62,056 nt of DNA from Micromonospora sp. C95 (GTDB taxonomy: Bacteria; Actinomycetota; Actinomycetes; Mycobacteriales; Micromonosporaceae): NCBI RefSeq assembly GCF_018070465.1, contig NZ_JAGPXT010000032.1, forward strand, positions 1 to 62,056, given 5' to 3'. Made by a program: the position numbers and the translations under genes. Shown here in pieces: positions 1-7,311 of the stretch. Below the pieces are notes generated by a model. That model did no database searches, had not been told where the DNA came from, and saw only the letters and a program-made list of their open reading frames with translations. Each line of letters begins with the position of its first letter. Position 1 is the stretch's first letter.

Positions 1-123
1 GGCGCCGTCGCCCGCCTCAAGGACGGTGTAGGGCAGAGCGCGCTCGTGCAGGTGCGCGGCGGCGGCGAGGCCGACCGGCCCGGCACCGATGACAGCGACG
101 GGCAACTGGTCCAGATCACTCAT
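1..123 (-). CDS. FAD-dependent oxidoreductase, N-terminal fragment
   Basis: Only the first 41 codons are inside the window; the gene runs off the left edge. The start at 123 gives a short N-terminus followed directly by a dinucleotide-binding motif (VAVIGAGPVGLAAAAHL, residues 9-25), the GxGxxG loop of FAD/NAD(P) oxidoreductases. A GAGGGG Shine-Dalgarno lies about 8 nt upstream of the ATG. It is divergent from an ArsR repressor, and flavoproteins in that position are commonly part of ArsR-controlled metal or metalloid operons, so it is probably a target of that regulator. The substrate cannot be assigned from the fragment. Confidence 0.75.
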   Translation of the reverse strand, partial: MSDLDQLPVAVIGAGPVGLAAAAHLHERALPYTVLEAGDGA

Positions 124-210
124 CAGGTACCCCTCAAGTTCGACGAGCTGTCTCGATACTCTTCGAAGCAGAGATTTGCATACTGCTTAGACAGGTGTCA
201 ACCTAGAGGC
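124..210. promoter_or_regulatory. Divergent control region, flavoprotein / arsR
   Basis: This 87-bp space separates two divergent starts and must hold both promoters. It contains a repeated ATACT (156-160 and 180-184) flanking a palindromic TTCGAA, and a TTGACA-like hexamer on the minus strand at 196-201. An ArsR site is expected here, but no textbook long palindrome is obvious, so the operator assignment is an inference. Confidence 0.35.
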
Positions 211-588
211 ATGCCGAAGCAGGCGGTGCCTCTTTCCCTCGATCTGACCGCTGCCCCCTGCTGCCCACCTCTGGTGCAGCAGCGGGTGCCAGGTGAGACC
301 GCCGTGCTGCTGGCACCCGCGTTCAAGGCCCTCGGCGATCCGGTTCGGCTGCAACTGATGTCGATGATCGCCTCGGCCGAGGGCGGAGAGGTGTGCGTCT
401 GCGACCTGACCCCGGCCTTCGACCTGACCGGCCCGACGATCTCGCATCACCTGCGGACCCTGCGCGAGGCAGGTCTGGTCGACTCCGAACGACGGGGCAC
501 CTGGGTCTACTACCGGCCCCGGCCCCAGGTCCTGCGGCAACTGGCCGCCCTGCTGGCGGTCGACCCGACGCCTCCACCCGACCGGTAG
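211..588 (+). CDS. ArsR/SmtB-family metal-sensing repressor
   Basis: A 125-residue winged-helix repressor that would release DNA when its cysteine site binds a metal or metalloid. Residues 61-67 read VCVCDLT, the cysteine-containing alpha-3 signature of the ArsR family (C62, C64), and a second pair, C17-C18, sits in the N-terminal arm and could complete a trithiolate-type site. The recognition helix region (GPTISHHLRTLREAGLV, about 74-90) is typical. The frame stays open upstream to 46, but the ATG at 211 is chosen because it follows the divergent control region and gives normal family length. The likely target is the adjacent divergent flavoprotein gene. Which metal it senses cannot be read from sequence alone. 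Confidence 0.88.
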   Translation: MPKQAVPLSLDLTAAPCCPPLVQQRVPGETAVLLAPAFKALGDPVRLQLMSMIASAEGGEVCVCDLTPAFDLTGPTISHHLRTLREAGLVDSERRGTWVYYRPRPQVLRQLAALLAVDPTPPPDR

Positions 589-696
589 GTCGGGTCACAG
601 GTCCTCGGTCGACCGCCGCCGGTCAGGGAATCCCACCGCCGAGGTCGGCGTTTTCCACTGCGTACGACGTGAGACCCGAGCCGAGGAGAAACGGAC

Positions 697-819
697 ATGA
701 AGGTACGTAGTTCCCTCCGGTCGCTGAAGCGGAAGCCGGGTTCGACGGTGGTGCGCCGACGTGGCCGGGTGGTCGTGGTCAACCGGCTCAACCCGCAGTG
801 GAAGAGCCGCCAGGGCTGA
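697..819 (+). CDS. rpmJ: 50S ribosomal protein L36, cysteine-free (type B)
   Basis: A 40-residue gene, easily missed because of its size: MKVRSSLRSLKRKPG at the start and NPQWKSRQG at the end are characteristic of L36. The zinc-binding Cys/His ribbon of ordinary L36 is absent, so this is the alternative zinc-independent form that replaces the zinc protein when zinc is scarce, usually under Zur control. A strong GAGGAG ribosome site lies at 682-687. No clear Zur box was recognised upstream. Its last 32 bases overlap the end of the convergent DUF817 gene. It stands alone, without the L31 or S14 paralogues that often accompany it. Confidence 0.93.
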   Translation: MKVRSSLRSLKRKPGSTVVRRRGRVVVVNRLNPQWKSRQG

Positions 820-1780
820 CTTGGTCGAGAGACGATCGGCGCCGCCCCCGCTGGCCGACCGGCAGCCCGCCACCCGCGGTCTCATCGGTGTCGCGGGGTG
901 GCTGCCGGTCGTCGTCGGGCGGCTGCGGCGGTGCGATCCAGGTGACCAGCACCACCGAAATGATCATCAAGAGGAACCACGACGTCAACTTCGCAAGTGA
1001 CACCGGATGCCAACCATCCACCTGGCTGGGGTAGAGCCAGGCGTTCGACCAGGTGGCGATGTTCTCGGCGAGCCAGATGAAGAAGGCGACGAGGACAAAG
1101 GCCAGCAGCAGCGGCATGCGCCATCTCGCCCGGAATATCCGGAAGTGCATGACGCAGGGACCGAACACCAGCGCGACGACCGCGATGAGCAGCCATCGCA
1201 CATCCGGCAGGTAGTGGTTGGTGAAGAAGTTGAGATAGATCGCGGTCGCCACCAGGGCCGTCGACCAGCGTCTCGGATAGCGGATGAAGCGCAGGTCGAA
1301 CAGCCGGTTCACCCGGACCAGGTAGGAGCCGACCGCGGCGTACATGAAGCCGCTGAACAGGGGCACCCCGCCGAGCCGGAGTACGCCGTCGGGCTCGTAC
1401 GTCCACGAGCCGACGTGGGTCTTGAACAGCTCCATCACCGTGCCGACGAGATGGAACAGGACGATCACCCGGAGTTCGCGCAGGGTCTCCAACCGCCCCG
1501 CCACCATGGCGACCTGGATGGCGACGGCGGCGACGGTGAGGGCGTCGTTGCGGGCGAACGCGGCGTCTTCCGGGTACCAGAGGTGTGCCGCAGAGATGAT
1601 CGCCAGCATGGCGGCACCGAACACGCACGCCCAGGCCTGCTTGAGACCGAAGACCACGAACTCGGTAAACCAGCCGGCCGGCCCGTGCCCCGGTAGCCGA
1701 GCCAGCCCGGCGCGGAAGCGGGCATCGATCGCGCGTTCGGCCGTGGTGAGGGTGGGTCGCCCGTCGGGGGTGTGCTGCAT
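788..1780 (-). CDS. DUF817 family integral membrane protein
   Basis: A 330-residue polytopic membrane protein with about seven to eight hydrophobic helices. It contains conserved blocks such as FVVFGLKQAWACVFGA near the N-terminus, KTHVGSWTYEPDG in the middle and NIATWSNAWLYPSQ towards the end, which I recognise as DUF817. The start at 1780 is chosen because the upstream part of the open frame (to 3799) is the shadow of the LtrA and DGPF genes on the other strand. The function of the family is unknown. The charged Pro/Arg-rich C-terminal tail (about the last 45 residues) overlaps the end of rpmJ on the opposite strand. Confidence 0.85.
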   Translation of the reverse strand: MQHTPDGRPTLTTAERAIDARFRAGLARLPGHGPAGWFTEFVVFGLKQAWACVFGAAMLAIISAAHLWYPEDAAFARNDALTVAAVAIQVAMVAGRLETLRELRVIVLFHLVGTVMELFKTHVGSWTYEPDGVLRLGGVPLFSGFMYAAVGSYLVRVNRLFDLRFIRYPRRWSTALVATAIYLNFFTNHYLPDVRWLLIAVVALVFGPCVMHFRIFRARWRMPLLLAFVLVAFFIWLAENIATWSNAWLYPSQVDGWHPVSLAKLTSWFLLMIISVVLVTWIAPPQPPDDDRQPPRDTDETAGGGLPVGQRGRRRSSLDQVSPGGSSTAG

Positions 1781-1918
1781 CGCTCCGAGGTTAGTGCGCG
1801 CCGTCCGGCGCGGACCGAGGGCTCGGTACAGCACGCTGACCTCGCTGTTCGGCGTCGGAGTAGGACCGTTGGGTGGTACGACTGGGGTGCGATCACCGGC
1901 GATGCGCGGAGGGCGGGG

Positions 1919-3085
1919 ATGTCCAGTGGGCTGCCGGCGCGGCTGCTGCGACGGCGCGAGATCTCCCGGCGGCCGTCGTTCCTGGAACTCTTCTTCGATC
2001 TGGCCTTCATCCTCGCGCTGAACCGGTTGTCCCGCGCTCTTGAGGACGACCTCGGCGTGGGCGGGGCGTTCCGCGCGGCGCTGCTGCTGGCCGCCATCTG
2101 GTGGGTCTGGTTCGTAACCGCCTGGTCGACCGACTGGTTCGAGCCGCGTACGCCATTGATCAGCGGCCTGCTGCTCTGGGTGATGTTCGGCGGGATGCTG
2201 ATGGCCGCTGCGGCACCGACCGCGTATGCCGGACACGCGCTGGTGTTCGCCGGTGCCTACGTGGCGATCCATCTGGGGCGGGCCGCCCTGTTGCTGCCGG
2301 CCCTGCACGGGCATCCGCTGCAACTGCGGACCCTGCGGGTGGCGATCTGGTTCGCCGTCTCCGGGGTGCTCTGGCTCGCAGGTGCGTTCGTCGGGCCGGC
2401 CCAGGTGGTCCTCTGGACGGCGGCGGTGGTGCTGGACTACTCGATGGCGCGACTGCGGTGGCCGACGCCGGGGCTCGGGCGCAGCAGTTGGGAGAACCTT
2501 CAGATCATCGGGGAGCATCTCTCCGAGCGGTACCAGCAGATCTTCATCATCGCCCTGGGCGAGCTGATCCTGACCGCTGGCATCACGTTCAGCCAACGCG
2601 GTTTCGACCTGGGGCGGAGTGCGGCGTTCGCGCTGATGTTCGTCAACGCGGTAAGTCTCGGTCGGCTCTACCTGGTGCCCGGCGGGATGCGGCTGGGTGC
2701 CGCGATCGAGGCCATGGGATCGCTCGGTAGCAGGCTGGGCCTGCTCGCCGGCTACCTGCATCTGGTGATGATCGCCGGCGTCCTGGCGACCGGGGTCGGA
2801 TCGCGCTTGATGATCATGGAACCGTTCTCCCACGAGCCGGCCGCCGTCGTGACGATGGCGGCCGGGCCGACGCTCTTTCTCACCGGCTGGATCCTGCTGG
2901 CCCTGGCCGTGCACGGCCGGTTCTCCTGGCAACGGCTGATCGGGATGGCCGCCATTCTGATCGCCGCCGCAGTGGGCCACGAACAGTCGTTGCTGCTCAA
3001 CTCGGCGATCATCACCGGCCTGCTGATCCTGATCGCCCACGGTGACACCCTGGCCACCCGCCTGCGCCGACGCCGGTGGGCGTGA
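1919..3085 (+). CDS. Low temperature requirement protein A (LtrA) family membrane protein
   Basis: A 388-residue membrane protein. The N-terminus contains the LtrA hallmark RRPSFLELFFDLAFILAL, followed by about ten membrane helices; a second conserved block, ERYQQIFIIALGELIL, lies near residues 201-216. LtrA proteins are named from a Listeria cold-growth locus, but their molecular activity is not established. The ATG at 1919 places the conserved motif close to the N-terminus; the longer frame to 1772 reads through the promoter-side region and is not needed. It is divergent from the DUF817 gene. Confidence 0.88.
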   Translation: MSSGLPARLLRRREISRRPSFLELFFDLAFILALNRLSRALEDDLGVGGAFRAALLLAAIWWVWFVTAWSTDWFEPRTPLISGLLLWVMFGGMLMAAAAPTAYAGHALVFAGAYVAIHLGRAALLLPALHGHPLQLRTLRVAIWFAVSGVLWLAGAFVGPAQVVLWTAAVVLDYSMARLRWPTPGLGRSSWENLQIIGEHLSERYQQIFIIALGELILTAGITFSQRGFDLGRSAAFALMFVNAVSLGRLYLVPGGMRLGAAIEAMGSLGSRLGLLAGYLHLVMIAGVLATGVGSRLMIMEPFSHEPAAVVTMAAGPTLFLTGWILLALAVHGRFSWQRLIGMAAILIAAAVGHEQSLLLNSAIITGLLILIAHGDTLATRLRRRRWA

Positions 3086-3235
3086 CGACGGCGCGGTCGA
3101 CGTGGAGACCGACCGAACGTGCCTGACGTGAATCCGAGCGAAAGATGAAATCCTTCGGGTGTCCGGACGCCGGGTTCGCCGTTCGTCATGTCGGTGGAAC
3201 CACCGGTCCTGACGAGTCAACCGAAAGGCACTGAC

Positions 3236-3571
3236 GTGAAGTACATGATGCTGGTCTGCACCGACACCGAGCCGGACCCGGAGCCGAGCAACCACCCCGA
3301 CGTCGAGGTGTGGGTGGCGGAGAACGACGCGGCCGGCCGACGCCTCCAGGGTGCCCAGTTGGCACCGGCGTCGGCCGCCACCACGGTGCGGGTCCGCAAC
3401 GGCCAACTGCTGGTCTCCGACGGACCGTTCGCCGAGGTCAAAGAGATGATCGTCGGCTTCGACCTGCTGGAGTGCGCCGATCTCGACGAGGCGATCGAGG
3501 TCGCCCGGGCGCATCCGATGGCGTGGGCCGGGCGGATCGAACTCCGCCCGTTCGCCGAGTTCGAGCAGTGA
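3236..3571 (+). CDS. YCII-related DGPF-domain protein, partner of ECF42 sigma factor
   Basis: A 111-residue protein with the DGPF motif (LLVSDGPFAEVKEMIVGF, about residues 60-77) of the YCII-related family. The GTG start at 3236 is preceded by GAAAGG and gives the usual MKYMMLV-type N-terminus. Its stop overlaps the start of the sigma factor gene by four bases (GTGA), so the two are translationally coupled. DGPF proteins are the standard genomic partners of ECF42 sigma factors. Their biochemical role is not firmly established. Confidence 0.93.
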   Translation: MKYMMLVCTDTEPDPEPSNHPDVEVWVAENDAAGRRLQGAQLAPASAATTVRVRNGQLLVSDGPFAEVKEMIVGFDLLECADLDEAIEVARAHPMAWAGRIELRPFAEFEQ

Positions 3572-4875
3572 CGGATCCGGCCGCCGGGATCGTGGTGCCG
3601 CAGGCGTCGGACCAAGACGGTGCGGCGGTGCAGCGGCAGGCCGGGAACGGGGGCCCGGCGGCCGGGCGGGCCGCGGCGGCGCAAGCCGTCGCGGCCACCG
3701 CCGTCGAGGCGTACCCGCGGATCGTGGCTGCCCTGATCCGGATAACGGGTGACTGGACGCTGGCCGAGGACTGCACGCAGGAGGCGCTGGCTCGGGCACT
3801 GGCCCGCTGGCCGGTGGACGGGGTGCCGGCCAACCCGGCAGGCTGGCTGATGGCGGTTGCCCGTAACCGGCTCCTCGACGTCCTGCGGCGGGCCTCGGTC
3901 GAGCGGCGCAAGCTGCGTGACGTGGCGGTGCTGGCGCTGACCGCCGCCACCGAGGAGCCGGTACCGGACGAAGAGGTGGTGGACGACCGGCTACGGCTGA
4001 TCTTCACCTGCTGCCATCCGGCCCTCTCCCCGCAGGCACGGGTCGCGCTGACCCTCCGGACGATCTGTGCGGTGCCGACCGCCGACATCGCTCGGGCCTT
4101 CCTGGTCAGCGAGTCCACCATGACCCGGCGGCTGACCCGGGCCAAGACGAGGATCGCCGAGGCGGGTATCCCGTATCGGGTGCCGCGCGGCCACGCCCTG
4201 ACCGAGCGGCTGCCGGGCGTGTTGGGTGTGCTCTACCTGCTCTTCACCCAGGGATACGACGCGGACGGCGAGCCGGCCTTCGCCGAGGAGGCGATCCGGT
4301 TGGCCAGGCTGCTGGTCCGGCTCATGCCGGAACAACCGGAGGCGACGGCATTGCTGGCGCTGTTCCTGTTGCAGCACTCCCGCCGCGCCGCCCGGCGGGA
4401 CGCCGACGGCGACCTGGTGCCGCTGGACCGACAGGATCGGTCGAGCTGGGATCGCGCGGCGATCGCCGAGGGCGTGCGCCTGATCGCCAGGCTCCCGGAG
4501 CACGGCCCGTACGCGTGGCAGGCCCGGATCGCGCTCTGCCATGCCACCGCGGCCAGCGCCGAGCAGACCGACTGGCGGCGTATCGCGGACTGCTACGACC
4601 ACTTGTTACTGCTTCAGCCGACCCCGGTGGTCGCGCTGAACCGGGCCGTCGCACACGGATGCGCGTACGGGCCGGAGGTCGGATTGTCGCTGCTCGCGGA
4701 GGCACGCTCGGGCGGCCGACTCGACGGTTACCCACTGGCCCTGGCCGTGGAGGCGGACCTCCTGGAACGCCAGGGTGATCGTGATCGGGCGGCGGTGTTG
4801 TTTCGTGCGGCAGCGGACCGGGTGCCCGGTGAAGCCGAGCGTCGGGCGCTGCTCAACCGGGCCCGATCCGGATAG
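3568..4875 (+). CDS. ECF42-type RNA polymerase sigma factor with C-terminal extension
   Basis: A 435-residue alternative sigma factor. Region 2 spans about residues 47-115 (AYPRIVAALIRITGDWTLAE, then NPAGWLMAVARNRLLDVLRR) and region 4 about 150-195 (TADIARAFLVSESTMTRRL). The remaining 230 residues are the helical, TPR-like extension that defines the ECF42 group; it contains RLPGVLGVLYLLFTQGYD and an LNRAVAHG block. The ECF42 extension takes the place of a classical anti-sigma factor. The GTG start overlaps the stop of the DGPF gene, showing an operon. Targets usually include the DGPF gene itself, so autoregulation is likely. Confidence 0.92.
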   Translation: MTDPAAGIVVPQASDQDGAAVQRQAGNGGPAAGRAAAAQAVAATAVEAYPRIVAALIRITGDWTLAEDCTQEALARALARWPVDGVPANPAGWLMAVARNRLLDVLRRASVERRKLRDVAVLALTAATEEPVPDEEVVDDRLRLIFTCCHPALSPQARVALTLRTICAVPTADIARAFLVSESTMTRRLTRAKTRIAEAGIPYRVPRGHALTERLPGVLGVLYLLFTQGYDADGEPAFAEEAIRLARLLVRLMPEQPEATALLALFLLQHSRRAARRDADGDLVPLDRQDRSSWDRAAIAEGVRLIARLPEHGPYAWQARIALCHATAASAEQTDWRRIADCYDHLLLLQPTPVVALNRAVAHGCAYGPEVGLSLLAEARSGGRLDGYPLALAVEADLLERQGDRDRAAVLFRAAADRVPGEAERRALLNRARSG

Positions 4876-4968
4876 TCGGTGCGACGAACAGTGGCCGCCG
4901 GTCCGGTCAGCGGCACCTGCCGGTCGCACGGGGCGGCGACCACGACGGTATCGGTCGATACTGCGAAG

Positions 4969-5568
4969 GTGACGAGAGTGACAAGCGTGGTGGTGGCCGT
5001 GCTGCTGATGTCGGCAGCGGCGGCCTGCGACAGCGCCCCGCCGCCGGCCACCCCGGTGGCGTCCGCACCCGCGTCGACCGTCCCACCCCTGGAGTTCTCG
5101 GCACCACCGCTCGCGCTGCCCACCGTGCCGCCCGCCGACGCCTGCCCGGTCACCGAACCGCAATCCTGGCCCGACACCGACCAGGCATCTCGGGTGCTCG
5201 GTCCCGGCCCGTTGTACCCGGTCGCCGACTACTTCACCGAAGGTGCCCTGCAACTGCGCGACGAGGACCGGGAAGCGGACGGCACGTTCACCAAGAAGGT
5301 CCGGTGGATCGGCTCCGGTTACACCGGGCCGGTGCTGGTGCGGGCAGCGCGGATCGACGCGACGGGCAACGCGACGGTGCGGTTCTCCTACACCGGTGAG
5401 TCACGCGACGGCGGGCACTACGCAGTGCTCAGCCGCCCGGACAGCGATCTGCCCGCCACCACGACGGTTAGTGGTCCGGGCTGCTACGCGTACCAGGTCG
5501 ATGGGGTCTCGTTCAGCGTGACGATCGTCTTCCGCGCCGTAGCGGCGGCCACCGGCGGACGATCCTGA
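4969..5568 (+). CDS. Putative secreted lipoprotein
   Basis: About 199 residues. The N-terminus VTRVTSVVVAVLLMSAAAAC is a short signal peptide ending in a lipobox-like cysteine, followed by a Pro/Ala-rich spacer (to about residue 60) and a globular domain with two more cysteines (DACPVTEP and GPGCYAYQV) that could pair. GTG at 4969 is chosen since it gives a compact signal peptide; GTG at 4978 is equally possible, and the open frame back to 4879 lacks a signal sequence. The globular domain, seen with such spacers in actinobacterial lipoproteins, has no function I recognise. It lies 90 bp behind the sigma factor gene and could be co-transcribed. Confidence 0.65.
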   Translation: MTRVTSVVVAVLLMSAAAACDSAPPPATPVASAPASTVPPLEFSAPPLALPTVPPADACPVTEPQSWPDTDQASRVLGPGPLYPVADYFTEGALQLRDEDREADGTFTKKVRWIGSGYTGPVLVRAARIDATGNATVRFSYTGESRDGGHYAVLSRPDSDLPATTTVSGPGCYAYQVDGVSFSVTIVFRAVAAATGGRS

Positions 5569-5588
5569 CCGCCGGCGTGCCGCGCCGG

Positions 5589-6521
5589 TCATGCTCGGGC
5601 CGCCGGGTCAGCTGTCCGACTCAAATAGTGGACGCCGGTCGCGGCCTCGGACACCTGCCAGAGCCTGCCGGCGAGGGCGAGGTCGTCGCCGGGCGAGATG
5701 ATCGGGCGGGCGTGCACCCGGCTGTCCCATTTTCGTAGCGAGGGACCGAGGAAGACGCCTGTCTCGGCGGTGGCGCTGGTGGCGGCGTAGAGCAGGGGGA
5801 TGGTGCCGCGCCGTGGGCTGCGGGCGAACAGCAGGCCACCGATTCGGGTGAAGGCCCAGGCCGCTGCGCCGCCGGCCTGGTGGTGCATGGGCGTTCGGGC
5901 CATCCCGGGGTGGGCCAGGAAGCTGCGTACCGGACTACCGGCACGTCGCAACCGGCGGTCGAGCTCCGCACCGAAGAGGACGTTTGCCTGCTTGGACCGG
6001 ATGTACCGCTTGGCTTCCGGGGCGGCGGGCCGGCCCGCGAGGTCGTCCGCGTCCGGTCCACCACGCAGCAGGCGGTAGAAGGCGGAACTGACGGTGACCA
6101 CCCGTGGATCGCGGTCCGGACGGAAGCGGTCCAGCAACAGGCCGGTCAGGGCGAAATGGCCCAGGTGGTTGGTGGCGAAGATGGGCTCGTACCCCTGCGG
6201 GGAGTGCTCCTGGCCGGTGGCGGTGACGCCAGCGTTGTTGAGCAGCAGGTCGATCTCGCGGCCCTCGTCCCGCAACTGCCCGACGAAGGCGCGTACCGAG
6301 TCGAGGTCGGCCAGGTCGAGCCGGCGTACCTCCAGGTGCCCGGCGATCCCGGCGCGGACCCGTTCACCCTTGGCGACATCGCGGACCGCCATGATCACCG
6401 TCGCCCCTCGGGCGGCGAGCTGTTCGGCGGCGATTCGGCCCAGGCCGCTGTTCGCGCCGGTGACGACGGCCGTGCGGCCGGTCTGGTCGGGGATCTCGTC
6501 GAGCGTCCAGGCAGCAGGCAT
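5589..6521 (-). CDS. Short-chain dehydrogenase/reductase (SDR)
   Basis: A 310-residue NAD(P)-dependent oxidoreductase of the retinol-dehydrogenase/WWOX-like SDR type. Cofactor motif TGANSGLG is at residues 21-28, NNAG at 95-98, a catalytic-type serine at 145-146 (TVSSAF) and the Tyr-x3-Lys pair at Y173/K177 (YIRSK). The substrate is unknown. It is divergent from a TetR gene, and a perfect palindromic operator lies 19-33 bases upstream of its ATG, so it is very probably the main target of that repressor. Confidence 0.9.
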   Translation of the reverse strand: MPAAWTLDEIPDQTGRTAVVTGANSGLGRIAAEQLAARGATVIMAVRDVAKGERVRAGIAGHLEVRRLDLADLDSVRAFVGQLRDEGREIDLLLNNAGVTATGQEHSPQGYEPIFATNHLGHFALTGLLLDRFRPDRDPRVVTVSSAFYRLLRGGPDADDLAGRPAAPEAKRYIRSKQANVLFGAELDRRLRRAGSPVRSFLAHPGMARTPMHHQAGGAAAWAFTRIGGLLFARSPRRGTIPLLYAATSATAETGVFLGPSLRKWDSRVHARPIISPGDDLALAGRLWQVSEAATGVHYLSRTADPAARA

Positions 6522-6542
6522 GGTCCACCTCCGGTTCAGGAT

Positions 6543-6623
6543 CGGATTATTTATCCGATCTCTTCCACGGACAGTATCACGTCACCGGATAAATAATCCG
6601 TTGGTCCTCGGATGGATTATCCT
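6543..6623. promoter_or_regulatory. Triple TetR operator in the SDR-tetR intergenic region
   Basis: Three copies of CGGAT-N5-ATCCG are visible: 6543-6557 (centre TATTT, extended to 8-bp arms 6540-6560), 6586-6600 (centre AAATA) and 6609-6623 (CGGATGGATTATCCT, one mismatch). Centre distances are 43 and 23 bp. The first lies near the SDR start and the third covers the -10 region of tetR, fitting simultaneous control of both divergent genes. The palindromes are seen directly; binding by the adjacent TetR protein is an inference. Confidence 0.85.
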
Positions 6624-6629
6624 CGTACC
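6618..6629 (+). promoter_or_regulatory. Leaderless-type -10 element of tetR
   Basis: TATCCT at 6618-6623 is a TAnnnT -10 box followed by exactly six bases and then the GTG at 6630. This spacing is typical of actinobacterial leaderless transcripts that begin at the start codon. It overlaps the third operator copy, which would give autorepression. Confidence 0.55.
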
Positions 6630-7193
6630 GTGGCAAGCGGCCCGACGACGAAGACCGAGTCCCTCCGGGCGGACTCGGCCAGAGTGCGCGCCCGGATGCT
6701 GAGGGCCGCCCGCGCGCGGGTCGCTGCCGGCGACCTGGAACTGCCGATGAACGCGGTCGCCAAGGCGGCCGGGGTCGGCGTCGGGACGGTCTATCGGCAC
6801 TTCCCCAATCGGCAGGCACTGCTGGAGGCGCTGGCCGCCGAACGGTTCGCCCTCCTGGTACAGGCCGCCGAGCAGGCGGTGGCCTCTCCCGACGTCGCCG
6901 CCGGGCTGGCCCGCCTGCTCCGGGCAGCACTGGAACACCAGCTCGATGACCCGGCACTCGCCGTGGTGCTGTCCGCGCCCGACGCCGCGTGCCAGGAGAC
7001 GACCGAACTGGTCCGGGCGCTCACCGAGGCCGTGGACCGGCTGCTGGAGCGGGCCCGCGAGACCGGGGTCATCCGCCCGGAGATCACCGCCGACGACCTC
7101 CGGGCGCTGTTCTGCGGATTGCAGCACGCGGCCCGCGTCGGCGGCGACACCGAGCTGTACACCGACATCCTGTTGCGCGGCATCCGGGCATAG
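6630..7193 (+). CDS. TetR/AcrR-family transcriptional repressor
   Basis: A protein of 187 residues with an N-terminal helix-turn-helix (MNAVAKAAGVGVGTVYRHF, about 40-58) and an all-alpha ligand/dimer domain with the sequence LLQHAARVGGDTELYTDILL-like end typical of TetR_C families. An ATG at 6612 is in frame but lies inside the third operator, has no ribosome site and precedes the -10 box, so the GTG at 6630 is preferred as a leaderless start. It is divergent from the SDR gene and probably represses it and itself. The inducer is unknown. Confidence 0.88.
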   Translation: MASGPTTKTESLRADSARVRARMLRAARARVAAGDLELPMNAVAKAAGVGVGTVYRHFPNRQALLEALAAERFALLVQAAEQAVASPDVAAGLARLLRAALEHQLDDPALAVVLSAPDAACQETTELVRALTEAVDRLLERARETGVIRPEITADDLRALFCGLQHAARVGGDTELYTDILLRGIRA

Positions 7194-7311
7194 TGCGGTT
7201 GACCAGGGCTCCGGCCGGGGCTTGGCCGCCGGCTGCGGTGTGGGACACCGCTCGACGGCCACGGCTGTCCGCGGCAACGGCTACGGAACACGGGCGTGAT
7301 TTCATGGGCGC

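Noticed and set aside
1781..3799. Upstream extension of the DUF817 frame to a 1,003-codon protein
   Set aside because: The extension is antisense to the LtrA and DGPF genes, is rich in Arg/Pro/Gln/His and adds nothing resembling a domain; the ATG at 1780 gives the normal family length.
6612..6629. ATG 6612 as the tetR start
   Set aside because: It is inside an operator and precedes the best -10 box; no Shine-Dalgarno is present. GTG 6630 fits a leaderless start.
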